Source: Bacteroidales bacterium (GTDB lineage Bacteria > Bacteroidota > Bacteroidia > Bacteroidales > UBA932). Taken from it: 64,000 bases of DNA. Made by a program: the position numbers and the translations under genes. This document shows positions 1-7,474 of the stretch, one piece after another. The first letter of the stretch is position 1. Every line of letters starts with the position of its first letter. Below the pieces are notes generated by a model. It had not been told where the DNA came from. It made no database searches and was given only the letters and a program-made list of their open reading frames with translations. The stretch covers positions 1 through 64,000 of the forward strand of contig JAFSVL010000080.1 of assembly GCA_017445015.1 (NCBI GenBank). The letters run 5' to 3'.

Positions 1-123
1 ATTGCGGAGTTCATCTCTTGCGATCCGTTCGAGTTAACTGAAAACGTAATAAACAACAATCATCAAATCAAAGCAGTGAAGATGGCTTTCGACCGGCTAG
101 ACCTCGCCGCAGCGGCGGCCTAA
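1..123 (+). CDS. C-terminal end of an unidentified protein (partial, cut by window start)
   Basis: Frame 1 is open from the first base to a TAA at 121-123 and encodes about 40 residues ending in DRLDLAAAAA. I do not recognise the family. The stretch is open by chance with fair probability, so it may not be coding. It lies 51 nt upstream of the YeiH-type gene on the same strand. The alanine-rich end made me consider a tmRNA tag, but no tRNA-like 3' end follows. Confidence is low because only the tail is visible. Confidence 0.35.
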   Translation: MAEFISCDPFELTENVINNNHQIKAVKMAFDRLDLAAAAA

Positions 124-174
124 ATCACTTGCGAAACTTGAGTTATTTACCTATCTTCACCGAAATTTATCGTT

Positions 175-1500
175 ATGAAAACAGAAGACTGGTTGGCTGT
201 GTGGCTTGGTTTTGTCGTTATTGTCCTGGCTTGTGTTTCGGTCCTTACCGGAGGGTTTGATTTTTCTGCGCTGAAGTTCAGCACCTGGACGCTTGGGGAA
301 GAGCTCAGTGCGGCCGCCGCGGCAAAAACAGTCCCGCTGGGGACGCAGCTCTGCTCCGCCGCCTTCTGGTGGAAGCTCCTGCGTACGGTCCTGGTGCTTG
401 GCGTGCTGTTCACCATCGGCATAAAAGTGCAGGGTGGCAGCGTCAAAAAGTATATTCCCGCCTTCCTGACGCTGTTTGTCCTGGCTTTTGCGGTCAGGCT
501 TGTCAGCGCGGAATTTACCCTGAACCGCTATCTTGAGTGGGCGTTCTGGGCGCTTATCGCCGGTTTGCTGGTTTCCAATACCATCGGCGTTCCCGCGTGG
601 CTCAGGCCTGCGGTCCGTACGGAATTCTATATCAAGACCGGGCTGGTGATCATGGGCTTTTCGGTGCTCTTTTCCAATATTGCCAAATTCGGGCTCTATG
701 GCCTTGGAATCGCCTGGGTCGTCACGCCGATTGTCATATTGTTCATGTGGTGGTTCGGAACCCGGGTGCTGAACATCGGCAACAAGCCGCTGGTGATTAC
801 GATGGCTTCCGCAACGAGCGTCTGCGGAACGAGTGCCGCCATCGCGACGGGCGCCGCCTCGGGCTGCAAAAAGGATGATCTGACGATGACGGTGTCCATT
901 TCCATCATTTTTACCATCCTCATGATGGTCCTTGAGCCCCTCATCATCCGTTCGGCCGGAATGTCCGCACTGATGGGAGGAGCCCTCATCGGCGGGACGG
1001 TGGACAGCACGGGAGCCGTGGTCGTGGCCGGTAATGTGCTGGGTGGCGAGGCGGAAAAGGCAGCGGTGCTTGTGAAAATGATCCAGAATATCCTCATAGG
1101 CTTCATCGCCTTTTTTGTGGCCGTGTTCTTTGCGACCAGCGCCGGGAACCAGGAGGGGAGCAAGGTGGGCGCATCGGAGATCTGGCGGCGTTTCCCGAAG
1201 TTCATCATCGGCTTTTTCGTGGCGTCACTGGTCGCGTCCTTTGTGATTCAGCCGCTCTTTGGTGCGGACCAGGTGGGGGCGGTCAATAAGGTGCTGGACC
1301 AGTATAAGAACTGGGCTTTCGTGCTGGCGTTCACCAGTATCGGCCTCGATACGAATTTCAAGGAACTGATTGCCCAGATGCAGGGCGGAAAGGTGCTTTG
1401 GCTGTATGTCGTCGGTCAGGTGTTCAATATCGCGCTGACTTTTGCGATGGTGTGGTTCCTGCTTTCCGGCGTGGTTTTCCCGATACCGGTTCTCGAGTAG
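175..1500 (+). CDS. YeiH-family putative sulfate exporter-type transporter
   Basis: The 441-residue integral membrane protein has about ten hydrophobic segments. The conserved middle part reads GTSAAIATGA followed by GGALIGGTVDSTGAVVVAG, as in the YeiH/YadS group (Pfam Cons_hypoth698). This family is predicted to move small anions across the inner membrane and is often annotated as a sulfate exporter; the substrate is not proven. The ATG at 175 follows a short AT-rich leader and directly precedes the first membrane segment. Length fits a Bacteroidales version with an extra N-terminal part compared with the roughly 350-residue enterobacterial protein. The next gene, 131 nt downstream on the same strand, is a small membrane protein, and a structured repeat fills the space between them. 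Confidence 0.85.
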   Translation: MKTEDWLAVWLGFVVIVLACVSVLTGGFDFSALKFSTWTLGEELSAAAAAKTVPLGTQLCSAAFWWKLLRTVLVLGVLFTIGIKVQGGSVKKYIPAFLTLFVLAFAVRLVSAEFTLNRYLEWAFWALIAGLLVSNTIGVPAWLRPAVRTEFYIKTGLVIMGFSVLFSNIAKFGLYGLGIAWVVTPIVILFMWWFGTRVLNIGNKPLVITMASATSVCGTSAAIATGAASGCKKDDLTMTVSISIIFTILMMVLEPLIIRSAGMSALMGGALIGGTVDSTGAVVVAGNVLGGEAEKAAVLVKMIQNILIGFIAFFVAVFFATSAGNQEGSKVGASEIWRRFPKFIIGFFVASLVASFVIQPLFGADQVGAVNKVLDQYKNWAFVLAFTSIGLDTNFKELIAQMQGGKVLWLYVVGQVFNIALTFAMVWFLLSGVVFPIPVLE

Positions 1501-1512
1501 CCGCTGCATTGA

Positions 1513-1598
1513 TGTCCCGAAACCGTCGCTTCGCGACCCCTCCCACTTCGTGGGCCCCTCCCTCTTACATTGCCGAGGGTGGCATGGGTTTCGGGACA
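1513..1598 (+). repeat. Structured intergenic element, copy A (outer stem plus three hairpins)
   Basis: A 12-bp perfect outer stem (TGTCCCGAAACC at 1513-1524 with GGTTTCGGGACA at 1587-1598) encloses three hairpins: GTCGC-TTC-GCGAC, CCCAC-TTC-GTGGG, and one built on TGCC/GGCA. The strands joining the hairpins are C-rich (CCCTCCC, CCCCTCCC). Copies at 9484-9594 (opposite orientation) and 52916-53039 keep these joining strands and the layout but differ in the stems. There is no T-tract, so it is not a standard intrinsic terminator. Confidence 0.85.
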
Positions 1599-1630
1599 CC
1601 AACACAGCAGCTTTGTATAGCAAAGCCGGA

Positions 1631-1903
1631 ATGATGAGCAAAACCGGAAAGATAGTAACTTTGGTGGTAGGCGGGGCTGTTCTGGCGGCCGCTATCTATA
1701 TAATGGTCCGGGGCCTGGGGCTCAGCGAGGACCTGGATTTCGGTGCCGGGGCCTATTATTATGCCGATATTCCGGAATTTGACAAGACGCTCCGCCCCGG
1801 AATTTTTCACGCCGCCCTTCCTTTCTGGGTCTATGTGCTGCTGTTTCTGGCCTGGGGTGCGCTGATGTATGCCCTCTGGAAATGGCTGGACCGACGGAGG
1901 TGA
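1631..1903 (+). CDS. Small two-helix membrane protein, unknown function
   Basis: The 90-residue protein begins MMSKTGKIVTLVVGGAVLAA. It has one hydrophobic segment near residues 8-27 and a second near 62-82, with an acidic, tyrosine-rich loop (around GAGAYYYADIP) between them and a basic C-terminus ending WLDRRR. I do not recognise a named family. The open frame extends upstream into the structured repeat, but the double ATG at 1631/1634 precedes the hydrophobic segment and is the sensible start. It sits downstream of the YeiH-type gene in the same direction, so a role linked to that transporter is possible but unproven. Confidence 0.65.
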   Translation: MMSKTGKIVTLVVGGAVLAAAIYIMVRGLGLSEDLDFGAGAYYYADIPEFDKTLRPGIFHAALPFWVYVLLFLAWGALMYALWKWLDRRR

Positions 1904-2042
1904 GGTGCGATCTACGGGAAGGCCTGTAATTTCTGCGGAATCAAACAAACATGAACGTAATCTTCACCGCCATCATCCCCTGCGGTTCCTCCGCCACTCT
2001 CCACCATCCCGACGGCCACATCTCCCGCAACTTAGTCGTCTC

Positions 2043-2074
2043 TTTATTTTGTAAAAAAAAAGTCCTTACATTTG
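2043..2074 (+). promoter_or_regulatory. Bacteroidota-type promoter of the candidate ncRNA
   Basis: TACATTTG at 2067-2074 matches the TAnnTTTG -7 box exactly. A TTTA at 2043-2046 (20-nt spacer) or TTTG at 2048-2051 (15-nt spacer) could act as the -33 box. The predicted start is near 2078-2080, at GGGAC. Confidence 0.6.
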
Positions 2075-2078
2075 AGCC

Positions 2079-2217
2079 GGGACGTAAATCGTGAAATGGA
2101 TGGACAAGGGATAGTGCGAAAGTCCCCGCCGGCTTAATCCTCGCTTTTTGAAGTAAATTCATTTATGTAGTCTTGGGGCAAACATAGCTGGAGGTCATTT
2201 GGCCTCCTGTCTTATTT
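2079..2217 (+). ncRNA. Candidate small non-coding RNA of about 140 nt with its own promoter and terminator
   Basis: The stretch lies between a consensus -7 box and a terminator and has no convincing reading frame. It can fold as a long-range stem, AAATGGAT (2094-2101) with ATTCATTT (2157-2164), around an inner hairpin, AAGTC-CCCGCC-GGCTT, flanked by GCGA/TCGC. A 6S-type RNA would be a plausible identity in this phylum, but I could not confirm any 6S signature, and the SRP RNA signature (GGAAG tetraloop region) is absent. Confidence 0.5.
2190..2217 (+). terminator. Intrinsic terminator of the candidate ncRNA
   Basis: Seven-bp stem GGAGGTC (2190-2196), loop ATTT, GGCCTCC (2201-2207), followed by the T-rich TGTCTTATTTT. 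Confidence 0.65.
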
Positions 2218-2290
2218 TACCCGCTTCTATAAACCGGGCGGCGGCAGGAAACGTGCCGCAGGTCAGGTCCCGGACATATATAATGAAAAC

Positions 2291-2312
2291 GGTTATCGCA
2301 ATAACCTTTTTT
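2291..2312. terminator. Hairpin with T-tract
   Basis: GGTTAT (2291-2296), loop CGCA, ATAACC (2301-2306), then six T. The left side is preceded by A-rich sequence, so it could work in both directions. Its right arm is also part of the inverted repeat in front of the AAA ATPase gene. Confidence 0.5.
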
Positions 2313-2352
2313 GACAATATTTTGGTTATTACAACAACCTTTCTTATTTTTG
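2300..2352 (+). promoter_or_regulatory. Promoter with an AACC/GGTT inverted repeat, upstream of the AAA/DUF4143 gene
   Basis: TTTG at 2321-2324, a 20-nt spacer and TATTTTTG at 2345-2352 make a full consensus promoter. AATAACC (2300-2306) and GGTTATT (2324-2330) form an inverted repeat with a 17-nt gap whose right arm covers the -33 box. The same pattern AACCTTTT-N9-TTTTGGTT precedes the AAA ATPase gene at 15067. Confidence 0.7.
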
Positions 2353-2368
2353 CCTATAAAAAAGAAAT

Positions 2369-3565
2369 ATGGAAACGTTGTTAAGAAAACACCGTGCCTT
2401 GATATCGCAGGTGAGTACAGACATAATCCGTAACGCCATGGGCTCCATTAAATGGGAAAAACAACTTGTCGGGATTCGAGGTTCCCGCGGGGTTGGCAAA
2501 ACGACGCTCATGCGGCAGTATATAAAAAACACCTATGGGGTTCAGCCGGGAGCGGCGCTTTACTGCGTGATGGACAGTCTCTATTTCACCAGTCATTCTC
2601 TTCTTGACCTGGCCGGGCGCTTTCATCTGTCCGGAGGACAACATCTGTTCCTGGACGAAGTACACAAATATCCTACATGGAGCAAAGAGATAAAGGAAAT
2701 CCTGGACCTCTATCCTGATATGAAAATCACTTTCACCGGCTCATCTCTCCTTCAAATACTGAATGCGGATGCGGACCTTTCCAGAAGAGTCCTGAGCTAT
2801 GACCTTCTTGGCCTTTCGTTCCGGGAATACCTGCATTTTTATCATGGGATAAAACTCCCCTCATACAAGTTCGAACAAATATTGTCCGATGCCGATTCCA
2901 TCTGTGAGAAGGTTTGTCGCTCGTGTCATCCCCAGCCCCTTTTTGAGTCATACCTTCGGGCCGGGTATTATCCTTTTTATGACGGAGATACGGATGATTA
3001 CTACAGCCGGATAGAGAATGTGGTGAACTTTATCATCGAACAGGAAATGCCTGTTCTCTCCGGAGTTACCCCGGCATATACCAGAAAACTGAAGGCAATG
3101 CTGATGTTCCTGAGCAACAATATCCCCTTTGAAGTGAATATTGCAAAACTCTCATCTTATCTTGAACTCAACAAAGCCACCGTTCTGAGCTACCTTTCGG
3201 GAATGAAGAATGCCCAGTTGCTTCATCTGTTGTATTCCAAAAATATGTCGGTGACAAAAATGCAGAAACCGGACAAGATATATATCCACAACACAAACAT
3301 ACTTTATGCTCTCGGCTCCAGGGAAAATATCGGGACAGTCCGCGAGTGTTTCGTTGTCAACCAGCTGTCCGGGAATCACGAAGTGGAATACGGAAAAAAC
3401 GCCGGGGATTTTCTTATAGACGGAAAGGTTACAATAGAAGTAGGGGGCAAGGAAAAGAGTTTTGACCAGATTGCAGATATTCCCGATTCTTATGTTTTTG
3501 CTGACGAGATGGAATTTCCTATAGGAAAAAAACTTCCTCTTTGGATGCTGGGGTTCCTATATTAA
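2369..3565 (+). CDS. AAA ATPase with C-terminal DUF4143-type domain
   Basis: The 398-residue protein has a Walker A motif GSRGVGKT at about 38-45 and a Walker B stretch HLFLDEVH at about 92-99, followed by a sensor-like FTGSS. This is the AAA_14 plus DUF4143 arrangement common in Bacteroidales; the C-terminal half usually carries a nuclease-like fold. The biological role of these families is not established. The ATG at 2369 follows a promoter whose start site leaves a leader of about 10-12 nt. Base composition is clearly more AT-rich than neighbouring housekeeping genes, which fits a laterally moving accessory gene. It is a lone gene with its own promoter, ending convergent to the minus-strand gene at 3584. 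Confidence 0.85.
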   Translation: METLLRKHRALISQVSTDIIRNAMGSIKWEKQLVGIRGSRGVGKTTLMRQYIKNTYGVQPGAALYCVMDSLYFTSHSLLDLAGRFHLSGGQHLFLDEVHKYPTWSKEIKEILDLYPDMKITFTGSSLLQILNADADLSRRVLSYDLLGLSFREYLHFYHGIKLPSYKFEQILSDADSICEKVCRSCHPQPLFESYLRAGYYPFYDGDTDDYYSRIENVVNFIIEQEMPVLSGVTPAYTRKLKAMLMFLSNNIPFEVNIAKLSSYLELNKATVLSYLSGMKNAQLLHLLYSKNMSVTKMQKPDKIYIHNTNILYALGSRENIGTVRECFVVNQLSGNHEVEYGKNAGDFLIDGKVTIEVGGKEKSFDQIADIPDSYVFADEMEFPIGKKLPLWMLGFLY

Positions 3566-3583
3566 TCTTTTCATCCATATTTT

Positions 3584-4480
3584 TTATTTCAGGCTCTTCA
3601 GGAGGAAGAGTCCGTCCTGGCCCTGAATGATGAACTTCCCGCGGTAGCGGCCGAGGTCTTCCAGTTCGCAGCAGGTGCAACGGGTCAGGTCCACGGTCTC
3701 CATCGTTTTTCCGACGAGATCCCAGACGTACATGATGGAAGGGGTTTCGTACCCGCCTACCCCGGTAGGCATGTAGAGCTTGTCCTTATACACATAGAGC
3801 CCCTGGCCGATGGGGTTGAAACGGAAGTCAGATACCTCTTCGATGAGATAATTCTCCAGTGCGTCCTCCGGCTTGAGTACGACAAACTCTCCTTCCGACA
3901 GGCTGGGCAGCCGGAACTTGATGATGCGGTGCCGGTTGGACGGGTCGCTGTTGTTCACCGTATTGCCGTAGCCGTAGAGCATACGGTTCGGCTGGTCAAT
4001 CACCCACTGCAGGGCATAGCCGAAGTCTTTGTTCTTATCATCGTACAGAATGGTCTGGATGAGGGTGGAGGACTGCATGTCCGGCGCGATGCGCTCGACG
4101 AACAGCACGTCTTTCATGCCGTTGTAGGGCTTTTTATGGCACTGGCTGATGTAGGCCAGGGGGAAGGGATCTTTCCGGTCGAATTTGTCACAGCCGAAAC
4201 TGAGCACATTGGCGTGGTTGACCGGATCGTATGTGGCCAGATGGAACTGTCCCACCTTGGTGAATTTCTTGCCTGAAAGTTTGTAAATGGTGGCAATCCC
4301 CTTGTCCTGCAGGCTCATGAGATAATTCCCGTACACGTCCATCCCCTGATAGGAATGGCCCTTCTGCCTGTGGTTTTCTCCTTCCAGCTGTCCGAGATAC
4401 TCGGCTTTCTGGGCGTGCAGCCCGGGAGCGGCGCAGAGCAGCGTCATGGCCGCCAGTAAAAATGCATTCAGTCTTTTCAT
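3584..4480 (-). CDS. Secreted conserved protein of unknown function
   Basis: The 298-residue product begins MKRLNAFLLAAMTLLCAAPG and has a clear signal peptide ending near LHAQ. The mature part is rich in short beta-strand-like repeats (GNYLMSLQDKG, GKKFTKVGQFHL), suggesting a beta-propeller-like fold, and has a CTCCELEDL stretch near the C-terminus. I do not recognise a named family. The open frame runs far upstream in the antisense shadow of the next gene; the ATG at 4480 is chosen because it starts the signal peptide (an ATG four codons earlier would add MVID). It lies 41 nt downstream of the HExxH barrel protein on the same strand and is probably co-transcribed with it. Confidence 0.7.
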   Translation of the reverse strand: MKRLNAFLLAAMTLLCAAPGLHAQKAEYLGQLEGENHRQKGHSYQGMDVYGNYLMSLQDKGIATIYKLSGKKFTKVGQFHLATYDPVNHANVLSFGCDKFDRKDPFPLAYISQCHKKPYNGMKDVLFVERIAPDMQSSTLIQTILYDDKNKDFGYALQWVIDQPNRMLYGYGNTVNNSDPSNRHRIIKFRLPSLSEGEFVVLKPEDALENYLIEEVSDFRFNPIGQGLYVYKDKLYMPTGVGGYETPSIMYVWDLVGKTMETVDLTRCTCCELEDLGRYRGKFIIQGQDGLFLLKSLK

Positions 4481-4521
4481 ATCTATAACCATAACGAATG
4501 AACTTTGCATAACCCCACATT

Positions 4522-7416
4522 TCAAATATCCACACTGAATACGGCACCGACGTACCAGGGTTTCTGGTCTTTGAGCGGGTCGCTGCCCATCAGGGAACCG
4601 AAATTCCAATAGGCGCATACCCCGATGCGGGTGTCGTAGGGAATCCAGAGCAGGTTGCCCAGTTTGAGGTTGAGGGTGCCGCCGAGGCTGCCGAGGCTGC
4701 CGGATGAGGACTTGTCCCGATACCAGGACCAGTCCGCCTGTACATAGGCTTCCAGGTTGCGGAGGTAGGTTACCGGGCCCAGCGCCCAGTCCAGCGGGGC
4801 GAAGGGGAAGGCATAGTCGAAGGAAAGTTTGCCCTGGCGGCCGTAACGGGCCATGGCCGTAGTAATGCCGGAGAGCCCGCGCGGTGACGTGGAGGCGTAG
4901 GCCTCGGAGAGCGGTCCTTCTCCGGAAATCGCTTCGGAGATGACGGAAAGCCGGATACCGTGCGTCTCCTGGAAGCCGGGCACATAGCCGTAGGCCTGGA
5001 TATAGGAATTGGAGCGGAAATACTGCCCCAGTCCCGGCCGTGCCGCATACCCGGCGCTCAGTCCGGCGCCCCATTTGGGATAGATGCAGGACGAGGGCGT
5101 AGCCGTCAGTACATAAGCCCGGAAAGCGGCGGCGATCCGGCTGAGCGGCCGTCCTTCAAAACTGCTGTTGCTGATGGCGAAGGACAATTGCGGGACGGCG
5201 CCGAAAGTGAGGCCGAAGGCTGCTCGGCGCAGGGGGACATAGGTATTCAGGGAGCCTGTGACCAGCGGGGCTCGCCGGTCCGTGCGCGAGAGGGCCCATT
5301 GCCCTTCTTCGTCTTTTGAAAGCGTCATGGCGGATGGGTGGGCGCTGCTAATATCGCCGGAAAGCTCAAAGACAGGGTACAGGCCGCTGTAGGTCAGTTT
5401 CAGGTGGCCGGAATGCCGCCACGTTCCGTCGGCGGGTCGGGCATGGTAGCCGGCCATCGCGCTGAAATCGCCGAGGCTGTTCTGGAAAAAGGCCGTCGCC
5501 CCAAGTCCGGCAGACGAAGCGATGCTCTCCAGACTGAGACTTTGCAAGGCATCGTAATCTACATAAAACGGCAGCCAGGAATGCAGTCGGAAGAGATGCG
5601 GGAAGCGGCGATAGCGGCGGGGGGAACCGTCCGGAGCCGGCAAGGTGTCCGTGATGGGCAGCGGCTCTCCCGCCGACAGCTTGTCGGCCATCGCATAGCG
5701 GTGAGGGCGGGTAAAATCGGCGCTCTGCGGCGCAGTCCGTGCGCTTACTTTATGGATGAGGCGGCCGCGGCTCGAAGGGACGCTGCAATAGAGGGTATCG
5801 CCCAGGAAGCAGAAACTCGATGCCCCGTTGCGGGTGGAACTCAGGCGCAGGGTCCGCCCGTCGCCGGGATCCAGCGAATAAAGTTCATTCACGCCGCTGA
5901 GGTCGCTGACGAAGAGCAGCCGGTCTCCGTCTCCGCGCAACTGCTTGATTTTTACGGGGGACGGGACGAGTACCGGGGCGAATTCCGGCAGCGAATAAAT
6001 GCCGGTGCCGCCCGCGGAAACAGCGCTGGCATACAGGCCGTCAGCCGTCCACGCGGTCTCGACAATCTGCAGGGAATCCGGAGCGTCGATGCGGTACTGC
6101 TCCAATCCTTCGCGCAGCGGCAGGATCAGCGCGGCGCTGCCCCCTTCGGCGGGATAGAGCGTTACGGCAAGGAAGGCTCCGTCCGGCGCAGGGGCGGGAT
6201 GGTAGGCGCGTACGCCCGAGAGCAGTTGTCCCGTGCGGCCTTTCGCATCCATGAAGCGGATCGCGGACGAGGACTTCATCTCCCAGCGCAGGTCCGGGTC
6301 GCCCTCGCTCCACCAAAGACGCTTCCCGGCGGACTCGTAACTAAGGTTTGAAGTGCCGTAGGCAAAGGTGGAGAGCGTCTTTTCGCGTCCGTCGGGCAGG
6401 ATGCGAACCAGGCGGCGGATGTTTGACATCGAGGATTTGATGGCGTAGAGGCAGCCGTCTCCGGCAACGGTTCCGCCGTATTCCGTGTAGTGCCGCGGTG
6501 TTTTTTCCAGCGGGACGGAAGTCTGGAAGGGAGCCCGGGCTTCCCGCTCGGCGGACCAGGTGCTGTCCAGTGCCGCCGTAACTTCCTTAAAACTCTCCCG
6601 GAAAGTTTTTCCGGTGACTTCCTTTATGGTTTTCTGGAAATTGAAGAAAGGGAAAAAATGCTTTCCCAGCCGGTCAAAATAGCGTTTTGTGAAATCCGGG
6701 GCATCATAGTGCGCCCGGATACCGCCCATCGTGATATAACCCAGCGTGTAGTGGTCCGGCGTGTAGCGGTTCAGCGAGCCCCAGCGCCACTGCCACCAGT
6801 TGCGGGACAGTCCTTCGTCCGCACTGACCCGCCAATATTCAAGAAAATCCCCGGTACGTCCGCGTCCGCTGCGGGTCAGGGCCGTTTCCGCGACGACCGC
6901 ATCCCCTTCGAGGAAGGCGGGACCGCAGTACAGGGCCGCAGCCGCACCGCCGAACAACTGCCCGCTGAGCCACTGGAAAGGTTTCATCCATCGATGGTTG
7001 AGATATTGCATCTGGGCGATGTGCCGGGATTCGTGCAGGACCAGGTGCTCGGGCATGGGACAGGGAAGCGGGTCATAGGCATCCGGTACCGTGTAGAGTT
7101 CCACCCTTCGCGGCGTCCAGGTGACCATCCCGTTGGCGGAATACGTCAGGGGGTCCAGAATAACGTCCATGCGGTTTTTCCAGTTCTGGTTGGGAATGAA
7201 GCCGCAGGAGCCGGAGACGGGCAGGCGCATTTGTTCCATCAGGACGGCATAGACGCGGGCCAGCGAATCCGTGCCTGAGGGGTAGATGATCCGGTAGATC
7301 GGTGTTTCCAACTGCATCCACTTCAGACTGTGCGGATTGCTTCCTGATGGCGTGAACTGTGCCCGCACCGTCAGGGAGAATGCGCAAAGCAGAAGGGACA
7401 ATGTAATTTTTCGCAT
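4522..7416 (-). CDS. Cell-envelope protein with HExxH metallopeptidase-like domain, propeller and outer-membrane barrel
   Basis: The 964-residue protein has a signal peptide (MRKITLSLLLCAFSLTVRAQ). A zinc-site motif HESRH stands at about 128-132, followed about 40 residues later by FLEGDAVVAE, which could supply the third ligand, as in gluzincin (peptidase MA-like) folds. The middle third carries TolB/WD40-like repeats (DGREKTLSTFAYGTSNLSY, LRGDGDRLLFVSDLSG). The last 300 residues alternate like an outer-membrane barrel and end in VFSVDI. The inference is a surface-anchored protein with a periplasmic or external peptidase-like head. Whether it is catalytically active and on what substrate cannot be read from the sequence. 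It is transcribed toward a small secreted protein of unknown function. Confidence 0.75.
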   Translation of the reverse strand: MRKITLSLLLCAFSLTVRAQFTPSGSNPHSLKWMQLETPIYRIIYPSGTDSLARVYAVLMEQMRLPVSGSCGFIPNQNWKNRMDVILDPLTYSANGMVTWTPRRVELYTVPDAYDPLPCPMPEHLVLHESRHIAQMQYLNHRWMKPFQWLSGQLFGGAAAALYCGPAFLEGDAVVAETALTRSGRGRTGDFLEYWRVSADEGLSRNWWQWRWGSLNRYTPDHYTLGYITMGGIRAHYDAPDFTKRYFDRLGKHFFPFFNFQKTIKEVTGKTFRESFKEVTAALDSTWSAEREARAPFQTSVPLEKTPRHYTEYGGTVAGDGCLYAIKSSMSNIRRLVRILPDGREKTLSTFAYGTSNLSYESAGKRLWWSEGDPDLRWEMKSSSAIRFMDAKGRTGQLLSGVRAYHPAPAPDGAFLAVTLYPAEGGSAALILPLREGLEQYRIDAPDSLQIVETAWTADGLYASAVSAGGTGIYSLPEFAPVLVPSPVKIKQLRGDGDRLLFVSDLSGVNELYSLDPGDGRTLRLSSTRNGASSFCFLGDTLYCSVPSSRGRLIHKVSARTAPQSADFTRPHRYAMADKLSAGEPLPITDTLPAPDGSPRRYRRFPHLFRLHSWLPFYVDYDALQSLSLESIASSAGLGATAFFQNSLGDFSAMAGYHARPADGTWRHSGHLKLTYSGLYPVFELSGDISSAHPSAMTLSKDEEGQWALSRTDRRAPLVTGSLNTYVPLRRAAFGLTFGAVPQLSFAISNSSFEGRPLSRIAAAFRAYVLTATPSSCIYPKWGAGLSAGYAARPGLGQYFRSNSYIQAYGYVPGFQETHGIRLSVISEAISGEGPLSEAYASTSPRGLSGITTAMARYGRQGKLSFDYAFPFAPLDWALGPVTYLRNLEAYVQADWSWYRDKSSSGSLGSLGGTLNLKLGNLLWIPYDTRIGVCAYWNFGSLMGSDPLKDQKPWYVGAVFSVDI

Positions 7417-7474
7417 CGGAGGACAAAGTTATCATAAAAATGGTTAACTTTAGCCGTCTTTGCGCTTTTGTCGG

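Noticed and set aside
1..130. Possible tmRNA with a tag ending in alanines
   Set aside because: No resume-codon context and no tRNA-like 3' half (T-arm, acceptor) follows the stop; the tag does not resemble Bacteroidota tags.
1225..1641. Open frames running through the structured repeats (also at 8862-9932 and 9371-9868)
   Set aside because: They arise because the GC-rich repeats lack stops in some frames; no conserved protein is encoded.
1951..2091. 46-codon ORF after the small membrane protein gene
   Set aside because: No family-like sequence or signal; it runs into the promoter of the candidate ncRNA.
2258..2275. Word similar to the SRP RNA core (CAGGTCAGGTCC)
   Set aside because: The GGAAG tetraloop part and the surrounding helix are missing, so it is chance similarity.
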